Of a DNA stretch of 64,000 bases, positions 23,492 through 34,154 are shown one piece after another. Both the position numbers and the translations under genes were made by a program. The DNA lies in the NCBI GenBank assembly GCA_025991245.1, contig BQMJ01000048.1, positions 1-64,000 of the forward strand. The letters run 5' to 3'. Position 1 is the stretch's first letter. Each line of letters opens with the position of its first letter. The notes beneath the pieces are model-generated. The model made no database searches, was not told the origin of the DNA, and saw only the letters and a program-made list of their open reading frames with translations. Source of the stretch: Galdieria partita. Taxonomy: Eukaryota > Rhodophyta > Bangiophyceae > Galdieriales > Galdieriaceae.

Positions 23492-24214
23492 ATGGACCAA
23501 GAGGAATTGGAAAACATGTTTATTCATAATAAGTCTTCATCTAGAAAGAGAAAAATTGAAACACTCAAGTTTTTTTTCAATGAAATAGAAGAAGAAGGAG
23601 AATCAAAAACGTTATCACCCAAACTTATAAACGAATATTTGAAGAAGAAAATACTAGAAAATGGATGGAAGCACAGCAGTGTAAAATTTACGTTGACTGT
23701 AGTGAGAGATTATTGGAAAAGAAAGACTGGAGAAAAGTATTCTATGAACGAATTCAGAGAATCTCTTGAATTAGCCAAAAATAGAATTTCTGAAATAGAA
23801 CTGGAAAGAAAACTCAATAATGAAACTGAATGGTCAGCAGCAGGACCAAGTAATCACAGTATCAAATTAGCTTATGATTTGGAAGATATTAAGAAATTAT
23901 CAATTCACCTTCTACCTTCACCATTTCATCGAAGCTGTTTGTTGATAAGATGTTTTACTAGTTCAAGAATGAAAACTTTGGAAACATTAACTTTTCAGGA
24001 TTTGGGATTTGACAAAGTCAAAGATGTCAACACTGGATCTACAATGCCCTGTATTTACTTTATTTCAGAATTTAGTAAAACCAACGCCTACGAAAGGAGA
24101 GAAACTATCTATCTTACTAGAAACAAGGATTACCGAATTTGTGCAATAACAGCTTTGGCTATTGAATTGATAAGAAGATTCTACCATGAGAAGCCCTTAT
24201 TGAACATAAATTGA
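23492..24214 (+). CDS. Tyrosine recombinase (VLF-1/integrase-like), incomplete
   Basis: 240 codons from ATG at 23492. The first about 110 residues form a helical SAM-like core-binding domain (SRKRKIETLKFFFNEI, a WKHSSVKFTL helix, then WKRKTGEKYS). The catalytic domain follows: a helix ending in RCFTSSRMKTLETLTFQDL carries the box-I arginine, and a later strand with a YLTRNKDYR segment fits the beta-hairpin. The downstream HxxR and Tyr region is not present, so the gene looks incomplete. It lies next to the left edge of duplication copy B. The family could be a virus VLF-1/integrase or a Crypton-type recombinase. Confidence 0.6.
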   Translation: MDQEELENMFIHNKSSSRKRKIETLKFFFNEIEEEGESKTLSPKLINEYLKKKILENGWKHSSVKFTLTVVRDYWKRKTGEKYSMNEFRESLELAKNRISEIELERKLNNETEWSAAGPSNHSIKLAYDLEDIKKLSIHLLPSPFHRSCLLIRCFTSSRMKTLETLTFQDLGFDKVKDVNTGSTMPCIYFISEFSKTNAYERRETIYLTRNKDYRICAITALAIELIRRFYHEKPLLNIN

Positions 24215-24269
24215 TCTCTATCAAATACAATACTCATAGAGACTTTCTTAGAAGAAAACATAGAGAACT

Positions 24270-27200
24270 CAATATCTCTTTCTATTTGCTTTATTTCTAG
24301 GTGACCTATACTTTGAGTGGGAGCAATTCGAAGAATGTATCCCAGCGTAGCATTCCTCCCTATTGGTCTTGCTGTACTTTTATTCTTTTTCTTTACGTTC
24401 AACTTGTTCTTCCTTGTTTTCTTAACTTGAAATACTCCTTTGGTTTTAGTATGCATTTCATGAAATTTTGGTTTCTTCCAAGCTCTTTCTCTCGAATTTT
24501 CTATTTCAAACTCTTTGTTTGGAGTGGCCTCCAATTGAAATTCTTTCTTCCATTATTACCATAAGAAACTTCAATGCGTTTTGCTTTTCATGCTTATCTA
24601 GCGTTTAAATCGTTACTTGGTTAATAGAAATGAATAAAATGTCTTCCACAGAGGTACATATTCATTTCTATGTTTTAATAGGGAGCAAGAGCAAGATTGA
24701 GACGAGACGCCTGCGTTGCTGACACAACTTGGAATACTGTGATATTTGCGACGTTGCAGGAGAAGCTCAACTTGTACTATTCTGGTGTACTTGCAACCTC
24801 GCTCAAGAATTTTATACTATATCAAGTAAGGAAAAATGCACTATCGACGATTTTGAATCAATCTTTGGTGTTTCCTTAACTTTGTCAGAGGAAAATGGAG
24901 TATGAAAGAAGAGTTTGGTAATTTTTATTCTTCCTATTGCTTCATTGCTGTTGATTTCTACTACTAGTTGTTTTTATATTTACAAGAAAATAGCGCTCTA
25001 GCCGTTTTGAGGCAGTGGGAGCATACTCTCGATAAATCGTAAAATGTTAGTCATGTATGAGAAAAACCCATTTTTCTGAAAACAAACTATCTCCTACAAC
25101 CTTTTTACACAAGTGTCTAGCTTTAAAAAAATTTCCAAAAAAATTTTCAATTTTGTCGAGAATTGGCTACGTAGAACAAGACGCAGCCCATGACAACCAA
25201 ATCGTAACAGAAGAAAGTGAGGGAATGAATCAATGAACCCTCATGTGAACTCCAACAACTTCTTCCTGGATTTCCCAACGACCCAGCTTGGCTTCTAATT
25301 CTACCTAGTAAAATCTACAATGCAGCAAGGCTTTCAATTGCACAACAAATACCAAGATTCTATCTGTAAACTGCTACAATTGTTTCCATAGACATTAGTT
25401 TCTAATTTAGCTGCTTGTAAAGAGCAGAGGTTTCATTGTAAAATTGCATCTCTTCTTATTGAGTGTAAATAGTTTTTGAAGATGTAGTTTTCAGGTACTA
25501 TATCAGTTGTTTTTCTGTTAATTTTTTTCCTCTTTCACATCATAGTTTAATTGGAAAGCCTTTCAGCATTGTGCATTATAGACAACTTTATAGTTTTAAT
25601 GTATTCTATTCCGAACTTTTTGTTATGGTCCGTATTTGTATGTTTTCCTAGTTGTTTTAATTCGCCACTGGGTTAAATAAAAATTCGTAAACCTTTTTGT
25701 TCTCATAGACTTCCTGTAATTTAGCAATTTGATTTTGTTTGTCCTTGTTTTAGCTGAGTAGCTTGTTTTTGAACTGATATTGTTGTTACCAGAAATTTTT
25801 GGTTTTCCTTTTCTCGTTTCAATTGAATATTCCATGTAAAACTCTCACAAGTACATGTTGTCTTCAATAAGTATCTGTAACATATGGTTTCAACACAATG
25901 AAAGCTTCTCATGTCACTTGTCTTGCACCTCTACTTATTGTTTTAATTGATACTGTATTGTTTGAAACTTTTAAAACCTGGACTTACAAGCAGTTTTTTA
26001 TAGTCGTTCTCCATAAAAAAGCTTTTCTTGTGAGGCGATACGAATTTTCATTTTTTAATCGTTTGGTGTTAGCTATACTACATTGGAACCTGCTCTGTCA
26101 AACATGAATAATTCCGATTGATTGATTAGTAAAACTTGAATTGTCAATTCTAGCCTTTATCCTGCTTTAGGAATTTGTGTCGATTCTTTAAAGTCTCTCT
26201 GGTCACAACTTTGCGAATCAAAGTGGCTAAACGTTGAGTTTCTCGCCTCTCCAGGATTGGGTTAAAACATTTCCAAATGGCCAAGATACGTTGTCTGAGC
26301 TATTATCAAATGTATTTTCCTTTTACAATCACTTGTTTGTTGTACTGTATATGGCAGTTGGTGTTTGTCTTTCTTTGTTTTTCTAAAAGACTCTCTTTCT
26401 TGGATATAAATGATAAGGAAATTTGTCTATAAAGGAAATTACATGTCTTGTACAGTTTTGATAGAGCAATTCATTGCCTTTCAGTCATTTTCTTTATAAC
26501 AAACCAATTGTTGGGTAGAGTTCTTCTTGTATACGTAACTAATCACGAAATTCAGCGTATATTCACTCACGGACGCTAGATTTCTACGTGAGTAAAATTT
26601 TAGCAATGGCTTCCACCAGTATGAAGATCGATCGTTCAAGTAAAAAAAGGGTATCAAAAATAAAATATCCAATTCTCGCTCCATTTTGCTTGGTAGCCTA
26701 GGAAGATCCTGGAATATCTTGTGCATATATAGGAATGTTGCTCAGTCGAGTAGTTCAATCTGCCAAAAGAATCGCTGTTTAAAATGCAGACCGCTGAACA
26801 ATGACTTTATGAATTCGTCTCTAGTTGTCAGTTTGTATACTTTGTGCTTCTCAGCCTTACTGATTACAACTGATAGTAGTTGTGTCTTATATAGCTGATT
26901 GCGCTTTCCCACAAGAAATACAGAGTTACTGAACTGCCAACAAGGGTACTATTCAAACAGTATCTTTTCTAAAATAGTGTCGTTTTCTCCCAAGCCTTGA
27001 GTTTGAACATATGTAACGTGTGGTCTTGGGCACTTTTGCATCCTTCAAGTGACCTCGTCAAAGTAAGATTAGCACACAACGACGTAAAGATGCATCAAAG
27101 TGGGTGTACAAACTCTGTTCACGTCCTTTTTCGAAACAGCAACTCACAGTTGAACTGCGCAGTTCAGTGGCCACGTGCCAACCTCCCCTCTCCACTCGGA

Positions 27201-28920
27201 CAATAGATTCTCAATAGACAAAAACTAACGATGACAGGAATGGCTTTTGTGAAGAATCGAAGAGAATCAACTCAGAATATACTCCGACTGTTACAAAAGA
27301 TCCTAGTGATTGTTCCACAAGAGAGAGTTTTCATCTATTGTTCACAGGACAACAGTTAGCTGTACAATTCAGTTCAAAGACCAAGTTCCATTGAAAGACT
27401 GTATCGCCGCAAGGGTTCAACCTCAAAGACTATTTGGAGCCTTTGTGCCCACTGGTTCCTCAGTAATCCACTGGGTCACTGACTTAAAAGAGTCAAGGAA
27501 TTAAGATTAACAAATCTCGAACAGTACCTACGTTGCATTCGACAAAAACTTGGAAGCGACTTTGAGGTTCAAGTCAAGTCGTTGACAGGAAACGAACAAA
27601 CCAAACCGGGCCTTTTTGGTATTTCAAAAAGTGCGAAATCATAAAACTTCAAAGTTTTTTTCGTACTAAAAAGTTCTCCTCTAAATTCAACTACTTGTAT
27701 TTTCATAGAAAGGAACAACTTTAACCACTTCAAAGCAGGTGGTAACAAAGCAACTACAGCCACAGCTGGGTTAGCTAAGCAAAACAATCACAAAGAGAGA
27801 TTGAGCAAAGTGACGTTGAAGAGCTCTTCGAGTACCGTCAATAGTGCACACGCCATATAGTTTCATATGTACCTAGTGAAAACTTTCCAAGGGAACCTTC
27901 CACTCAAAGGTTTACCTAGAATACTATTGATTCTCTAACGTTGCATTATTGGAAGAGAATCGTTGTGTTAGAATGATCGTTGACATACCCCTGAGAGTAA
28001 AGCCCGCCATTGTATAGTGAGATAAACTCACCTTTGTTATTTACCTTGGAGATTTACTTGCTTCAAGTTGATTTGGAGAACATTGAGCTCTAGTCGATAG
28101 GAATCATTTCAAGAAGGTATTGTCTGCCACTTTCAAGAAGAAGAGCGTGTTTCCCATAACTTGGAACGATTGGGTGTGCAGTCGCCAAGTTGTCATAGAG
28201 AAATTTCGTCAAATAGAGTGAACACTTATGCTGATCAATGTCTAGCTGAACTGTTTGCAACTTGAAGGATTATTAGTTTTGTGTTACCAGTATCAAGTTT
28301 TTTTTAGACTTGTGTAGATTTGAGTTTATACACTCTGGTCGAGTATTTCAATTATCAACAAAACGTGATTCAAGTACACATTGGAAGCTACACATGTATA
28401 TAATTTGTATTTTGCCTACAAGTATGTTGATAGAGTCCAGTCAATTTTCTCAATTTGCTTGAATACATAGACCAAGTGACGCATATTCTATTTTTGTATA
28501 ATTGTATTGCGAAAATAAAGAATCAGTTGTTGACTCTCTCTATTTTGTATAAAAGCTCCATATGAAAACTATTCATATAGCATAGCGTCATGACTCATAT
28601 AATAAGTATCATTGCAAGAACCTTGCCTTGTTTGTCCCTTCACAACAATAGTCAAAAACAAAGACTCTCGAGCCACTTCCTCCTATGCATCTAAAACACC
28701 GCAAAGTTTCAAACAGTCTATGTTTCACAAAATTCTACAAGAAAACACGGAAAATTCTGCAAACACTAGAGCACTCCAAAGTTGGAGAAAGATAACCAAA
28801 TTGTCAAGGTAGCTTCCCAAGACAAAGAATTGCCTACACTAGTAAACCCAACAGAGAAAAGCAAAAGAGCCAAGAAAGAAGCAACTCAGTCATAAACTCT
28901 TCAACTATACCCAGAATACT
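24270..28920. repeat. Segmental duplication, copy B, block 1
   Basis: This is the partner of 9040-13870 in the same orientation. Same-order landmarks are 24669/9441, 25045/9820, 26515/11285, 27040/11895, 27640/12490, 28010/12860 and 28548/13397. The frames that are open in copy A are interrupted or shifted here, which argues that the duplicated DNA does not encode proteins. A 15-base hairpin (GTGAGataaaCTCAC) near 28016 is also present near 12870. Confidence 0.85.
28548..28555 (+). promoter_or_regulatory. TATA-like box TATAAAAG in copy B
   Basis: The same octamer as at 13397-13404, in the same place of the duplicated unit. Retention in both copies is weak evidence for use as a promoter, because the flanking sequence is also similar. 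Confidence 0.3.
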
Positions 28921-29610
28921 TCAAATTATCTTTTTTCAGTTCTATAGAAAATGATAATGTTTATCAAAGATTGATAAGCACCTGTCAAGAAATTTCTCTT
29001 CATGTCTCTCCTCGAGTAGCTGCTGCGATGAAATGTACATTCCGCCGTTGTTCTACTTTTTTAAATATAGAGAATGTTACTTTGATTTTCTGACTTTAAG
29101 CTTATCGTAGTCAAAGTTGTCCATATTTTCGAGTTACCTTACTTATTCGTCAAATTGTGGTATTCTTTTCTTGATACACTCAACTGTTGCTATTCAGGAC
29201 TGGCTTTATGTTTCTTGTGAGAATTCTGCCTTATAATTGGTCCTCTTCATAAAACCAAAAGAACACCTTAGTGGGCCAAAAAGCTTGTAATCTTTCAAGT
29301 TGACTCTGCACTCAACAACGTGGACACATAATTTGCAGTGAAGACCAGGAACAAGCAGCAAGAGTTGTTTTTAAAATACACGCCACAGGGATAGTCAATA
29401 TTGATATATCGAAATAGAAACCAGAAACTATTGGAACTCGCGGTTGCGGGCTGGTCGTGGCTGGTTTGAATGTTACAACACAAAAAAAAGCAAATGGATA
29501 ATAAAACTTCTATAACAACTTCTAATAAACTGCGTTGAGCGTCAAAATCTTGGCAATCCAACTTCAAACACAATCTCCAAAGATTCTTCTCCCTTCCAAT
29601 CACATTGTGA
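28920..29610. other. Spacer between duplication blocks of copy B
   Basis: This 0.7-kb stretch stands where copy A has the 6 kb holding the NTPase-nuclease locus. A minus-strand frame of 102 codons (29295-29603) shows one hydrophobic stretch and no recognisable domain. I do not call it a gene. Confidence 0.4.
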
Positions 29611-30915
29611 TGGAGCCAGGACTAGTCGAACACTCTGGAACTATCAACTTGTAGTTTCGTTTTATTCTACTCATAAACCCAAGAAGAAAATGTGGAAGGT
29701 AAGATGTAATTTATTCCAAGAAGGAATGGAGAGTATTCTATCAAGTCAAAAGGTGAACATAAATTGCAGCCATGACTGTTATTGGATTGAATGAATGCTC
29801 CTAGAGGATATTGACCTTATTTTTCAAGAAGAAAGATACGCACGCCTTCCTAGAGAAGATTGTGCAAAGTTGTAACGGAATCATAGAATACCGATTGATC
29901 ATGAATCGGGACAAAATGATTGTACTCAAATATAGTCATTTAAAATTGAATCATTTCAAGTTGTACCACTCAATCAATCAGTCATTATAATCAACGCAAG
30001 CTAACTTGTCATCATTTTACATTTTCGTATCTCTGTTGTGGTTACTCCAGCATTCACAGTTAGACTTGGGCTGTAAGTTTTGAGTAGAAACTTTACTTCA
30101 TCAGTTGCCTCGAAACAAGTCACAGCAAGAATTAGGTTTGCTAGCAGTTGGATTCCAGATCTCAACTAAATTTGTAATAGAGAAATAGGCTTTATGAAGA
30201 CATGCAGTGTCATTGACTGTTCAAAAATCAGGCATAGTCAACTATAGTTCGTCTTTTTCACTTTCACAAGAGTCTCTCAATAGACAAAAGTTGACATATG
30301 GAAATTGCAAACTATTCAACAAACACAAGACATAGCTGAGAATCTAGTTGGATCACTGCAAAATATCTTCAAAGCGGAGTTTCAACCCTATTTCACAAGA
30401 CTCTGTAGAACAATTCCCTAATAAAACTACTTTCAAACAACACCCATTCAAATAAAGCTGACTTATAACAGGTCTTACTGGATCAATTGCTAAAACTCAG
30501 TGCAAGTTTGGAACCTTCTATCACGACATTATTCTCGAAATAAACACAGTTGATTTTCGCTTGAATACTAGAGACTACAAAGCAGATACTGAAAGTTGAG
30601 TGGAAACCAATGTTCAAAATGAATCGTTGACTGCTCAAATGAATTCAAAGAGAGGTAAAAAGTCGACTTGTACAACCTGAAGAAAGTCCTCCGAACTGAA
30701 AATGCCAACAACAAAATTAGAAGCAAACTTTATACCCAAAGTTATTATCACACTAAAAGAAACAAGCAAACAAACTATCTACTCAAGACGACAAAGTTTC
30801 CCAAATATGTTTTGTTTGTTGAAGTTACACAATGTTCTGGAAGTGAGTCAATCCGTTATTTGTCCACTGTGAAAACAAATAACTATGTCACAGGGAAAAC
30901 AACACAGTCAATTGA
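29610..30915. repeat. Segmental duplication, copy B, block 2
   Basis: This is the partner of 19860-21280 and ends about 160 bases before the second NTPase-nuclease gene. A small insertion near 29745-29785 is absent from copy A. No protein gene is supported. Confidence 0.75.
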
Positions 30916-31076
30916 AAGTAGGACTATACTATAAGCTCTCATACGTAGCCTATACATTACTCTTACAGAACAGCTTAAACTTTCTTCAAGAACTTTTGCG
31001 GCAATCAAATGATTCCCTCAATTGGATTATTGTTGTGTGATTCGGTGATCTGTTGTGGTTGTTGCGAGTTTACAGA

Positions 31077-33806
31077 ATGAACACTATTCGTGTTGAAAGT
31101 ATCAAATTTCCCCTTCTCAATAGAGAATCAGCGGTATTGCAAGTTCTAGAAAGTTTTCTACTATCGTATCCTTTGGAACAAGAAGGTGCATCGACAATTC
31201 CTCGACCTCATGTCAGCTATGCTCCGCAAATGTATGGGAGCGGCAAAAGCGCCTTCGGGCAGTATTTCCAAAGGTTCCTTTCAATCAACAAAGAGTTTTT
31301 GTTGCACTATTTAGATAGAAAGGGTCTCCCTGGCTTTGCAATGGGGGAGAATGTAGGAGAACGAGCTCTACACGCTCTGTTAAACGAGACTTTATATGTT
31401 GTGTTGAATCTTCTCGATGTTCCTGACGGGAATCGCTTTCAAACTACGCTTTTGGAGTGGATAAGCAAGGAGGCACTCGCGCAATTCCGAAAACGTGCGA
31501 AGTTACTTTCGCAAGTTCTTTCCTGTATCGGTATTCCAAAAGAATGGTTTGAGAAACTCTTACAAGTCACCAAGAAACGTTATTTATATTTGTTTATTGA
31601 TGAAATTGGAGCTTTAGAAGACGACAAATTCAAAATGTTTCAGGAATTGATGGTTTCACAAGGAGCAAATCGAGTGCACAACGTGTATCGTGCCTTTTTT
31701 AGAGTTTTATCAATTGTTGTAAGGCAACCTTTTGTCATTTGTATTGTTGCGGGGAGATCGGATTGTATAATTAGTAGAGAAGAGGATGCAATGCCTTCCC
31801 GAATAGCGTTAAATTTTCTTCGGTTGGATCCTTTTTCAGAAGCAACTGTCAAGTACTTTATACAGAATGCTACTTGTCATAATGTACCTATTCTAAAAGT
31901 ATTATTTCCTAGTCATCCTGAGGGACACGATTGGTTCTTCAAACAAGTGTATGATTATACAGGTGGTGTTCCTTACCATGTTGTTCATGTTTTAAATGAA
32001 TTGGGAAAGGCATGTGAGAGTTGTAATAGTTTTTGTGATCTTTCAGAGGATGAAATGAAAGAGGAAATGGAGAAAATTGCTCCGACTACTTCTCTCGTAG
32101 TAACTCTTTCTCGTATGACACCCAAATCAATGATTGTTTTTTCTTCAATGCTTCTTGCGAGTATTTTAGAATTTCGTATTCCAAAGAGAGAGACTCTATT
32201 TGGTGGTTTAGGAACAGGAAGCCATTCTGAATATGTTTTGGATATTGCCAATCATTTTGGTTTTTATTATATGAGTTGCTCGAGAAATGAACAAGACGAA
32301 GCAAGCAGGATATCCGTTGAAGACAGCGATGAAACATATTTCAAGTTGGTTTTTCCAAAGATTGTACTAAAGCATATTCAATCGCGATATTGGAATATTC
32401 CTCCTGTTCGTTTTATTTGTAGTTTATTTTCATCGATCAGTCGATTGTATTCACCTTCGAGCCGTGGTTTCAAATTTGAAATTATATTTACTCTTATTCT
32501 TTATGTTCGATGGTGTTTCTGTTCCAAACTTGGAGAATTGAGTATATTTCGACATAGTTTTGTCGAACATATATCAATAGAATCTACTCAAACCATTGGC
32601 AGCTTAAAAGTGGATCCTATTCCCAATTATGTTCCAGCATTTAGTTCGACAGTGAGTAGAACCCATAGTGCTAACGAAGCAACTTACCATATCACTGCTT
32701 GGAAACCATTTTTTGAAAAGTATTTATCAAAAGATGGAATATTTGTTCCTATTCGACAAAATTCCAATGGACCTGATGTTCTTATTCGAGTCACAGATAT
32801 GAAAGGCAATTCTTTCCTTGCTATTCAAGATGAATCTTCTTCAGAGCAAACACCGATGGAGACTGAAACCACCAAGAAGAGAGTATATTTGATAGGTGCT
32901 GCATTGAAATGTTTTCAGTTGTCAAGTTCTGGTGTTGGACGTTCAATGATTAAGTCAGAAGTTGCTAAATTTTTACATCCATTGGCGTCACAGCTTGAAT
33001 TGGAACAGAATAATTTAAGAGCCATTCAGTTGATTGTAAGCGACAAGTATACTGAAGAAGTTTCCAGACAATTTCGTGATAATCAGAATTGGATATTGAA
33101 TAGTGGAGTTTATTATGAAGACAACACTAATAATATTGTTTACAGTTCTATCAACTCTGAAAGACAACCACAGAATATACGAGAAGAGTGGTTGAGGATA
33201 CCTCCTCATTGTCAAGTTGTAGTATGTTCAACAACATCTTTGCAAACCTTTTTAGGTCGCAAGGCTAGCGAAGAACTTGAAAGAGTGTTTGCAGACAATC
33301 CTGGATGGTTGGAACAACTGAAACCACTTTCTGATTTGTTGAGCAATTCGTTTGTAGATTTGTTAAGGCGTATTCCATATGAAGAATATGAAAGGAATAG
33401 TGGAAGGATGGAAAGAAGAAATACTCTTCCAAGTATGGATATGAATATGATGCAAGTGGAAGAAACGCGAGGAGAATCAGCTAGTTCTGCTCCGAATTCT
33501 CTGCAACAAGTTCCATTTAATCCTGGAAGAGAGCAAACACCAATGACAGCTGTGGATATTAGACATAGTATGCATGTACCAACACAATCCTTTGTAGACT
33601 TTGATTGGAAAAAGTTCTTAATCGAAAATGCATTGATTCCTGAAGAGTATGCTGGTCGATATGCGACTCTGTTGCATAGTGTTGTTGGAAATAATCGAAG
33701 CAAGGTCGATGAAAAATTACTGAGAATCATTCGAGTACACGAAGATCATCTCTTCTATATACTAGCAGCATTACGAGTTGATGAATTTGCGAACAACAGT
33801 CAATAA
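31077..33806 (+). CDS. NTPase-nuclease of RHS/Crinkler-like family, copy 2 (looks whole)
   Basis: 909 codons without an intron, from ATG at 31077. The N-terminal NTPase has a P-loop GSGKS at 54-58, a Walker B LFIDEIGAL with Asp-Glu 175-176, a sensor strand VICIVAGRS, and TGGVP before a helical tail. The middle (about 450-530) is hydrophobic and Cys-rich, possibly a linker. The nuclease-like domain follows: a DGIFVPIR strand, GPD (Asp567), and a strand ending ALK (Lys611). A LIVS-K strand and a final LERVF helix complete it. The order Asp then x-x-Lys fits the PD-(D/E)xK fold with Leu/Ala in the usual acidic position. The C-terminal 130 residues look disordered, then form a helical tail. It is a paralogue of the 17450-19516 locus. 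Known relatives include trypanosome RHS and oomycete Crinkler proteins. Its role in a free-living alga is unknown. Confidence 0.75.
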   Translation: MNTIRVESIKFPLLNRESAVLQVLESFLLSYPLEQEGASTIPRPHVSYAPQMYGSGKSAFGQYFQRFLSINKEFLLHYLDRKGLPGFAMGENVGERALHALLNETLYVVLNLLDVPDGNRFQTTLLEWISKEALAQFRKRAKLLSQVLSCIGIPKEWFEKLLQVTKKRYLYLFIDEIGALEDDKFKMFQELMVSQGANRVHNVYRAFFRVLSIVVRQPFVICIVAGRSDCIISREEDAMPSRIALNFLRLDPFSEATVKYFIQNATCHNVPILKVLFPSHPEGHDWFFKQVYDYTGGVPYHVVHVLNELGKACESCNSFCDLSEDEMKEEMEKIAPTTSLVVTLSRMTPKSMIVFSSMLLASILEFRIPKRETLFGGLGTGSHSEYVLDIANHFGFYYMSCSRNEQDEASRISVEDSDETYFKLVFPKIVLKHIQSRYWNIPPVRFICSLFSSISRLYSPSSRGFKFEIIFTLILYVRWCFCSKLGELSIFRHSFVEHISIESTQTIGSLKVDPIPNYVPAFSSTVSRTHSANEATYHITAWKPFFEKYLSKDGIFVPIRQNSNGPDVLIRVTDMKGNSFLAIQDESSSEQTPMETETTKKRVYLIGAALKCFQLSSSGVGRSMIKSEVAKFLHPLASQLELEQNNLRAIQLIVSDKYTEEVSRQFRDNQNWILNSGVYYEDNTNNIVYSSINSERQPQNIREEWLRIPPHCQVVVCSTTSLQTFLGRKASEELERVFADNPGWLEQLKPLSDLLSNSFVDLLRRIPYEEYERNSGRMERRNTLPSMDMNMMQVEETRGESASSAPNSLQQVPFNPGREQTPMTAVDIRHSMHVPTQSFVDFDWKKFLIENALIPEEYAGRYATLLHSVVGNNRSKVDEKLLRIIRVHEDHLFYILAALRVDEFANNSQ

Positions 33807-34154
33807 CTTTGATACTCTGCTTTTTGGTGAATCGAACTCTACAATTCGTCGTTCATTACTTTTTGTAATGCCAATGTTGAGTATTCTTGAAATATAATTG
33901 TTTTAAATTTGCATCATTGAAACACTAGTAAAATTATCGTTCTTTCCTTCTATAAAAAAGAATCTATGGAAACACCCTGAAGACCGAACAGTCAGCAAAT
34001 GTACAGTAGACAGTATGCTCTCCTTTGCAGACGACAATGAAATTATTGCATTACGTACATATACTCTAATAACGCCTCTGCTAATTTAATGACTGAAAAA
34101 GGAAAACTACATAGAATTCAACGATACTGGACGAGTTTAACGGTGATAAAGAAA
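33807..34154. other. Intergenic stretch, no gene
   Basis: About 350 AT-rich bases between the end of the second NTPase-nuclease gene and the inverted fossil copy. No ORF, RNA gene or clear repeat is visible. Confidence 0.5.

Larger units (their letters stand above)
21245..24214. mobile_element. Virus-like island (candidate endogenous large dsDNA virus remnant)
   Basis: A 3-kb block of four tightly packed frames, three on minus and one on plus, none resembling the surrounding repeats. Parts: protein kinase (21245-22006), Cys-rich PIF-like ectodomain (22027-22527), putative ssDNA-binding-like protein (22690-23406) and tyrosine recombinase (23492-24214). A tyrosine recombinase (VLF-1) and PIF envelope proteins are hallmark genes of Naldaviricetes, and relatives of that class have been reported as integrated elements in red algae, as I recall. 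It looks like a broken fragment, not a whole genome. Most frames are still open, which suggests the insertion is not ancient. Other large DNA viruses or a Crypton-like transposon remain possible. Confidence 0.5.

Noticed and set aside
29295-29603. 102-codon minus frame between duplication blocks
   Set aside because: No domain, no partner copy and no start or promoter context that sets it apart from chance.
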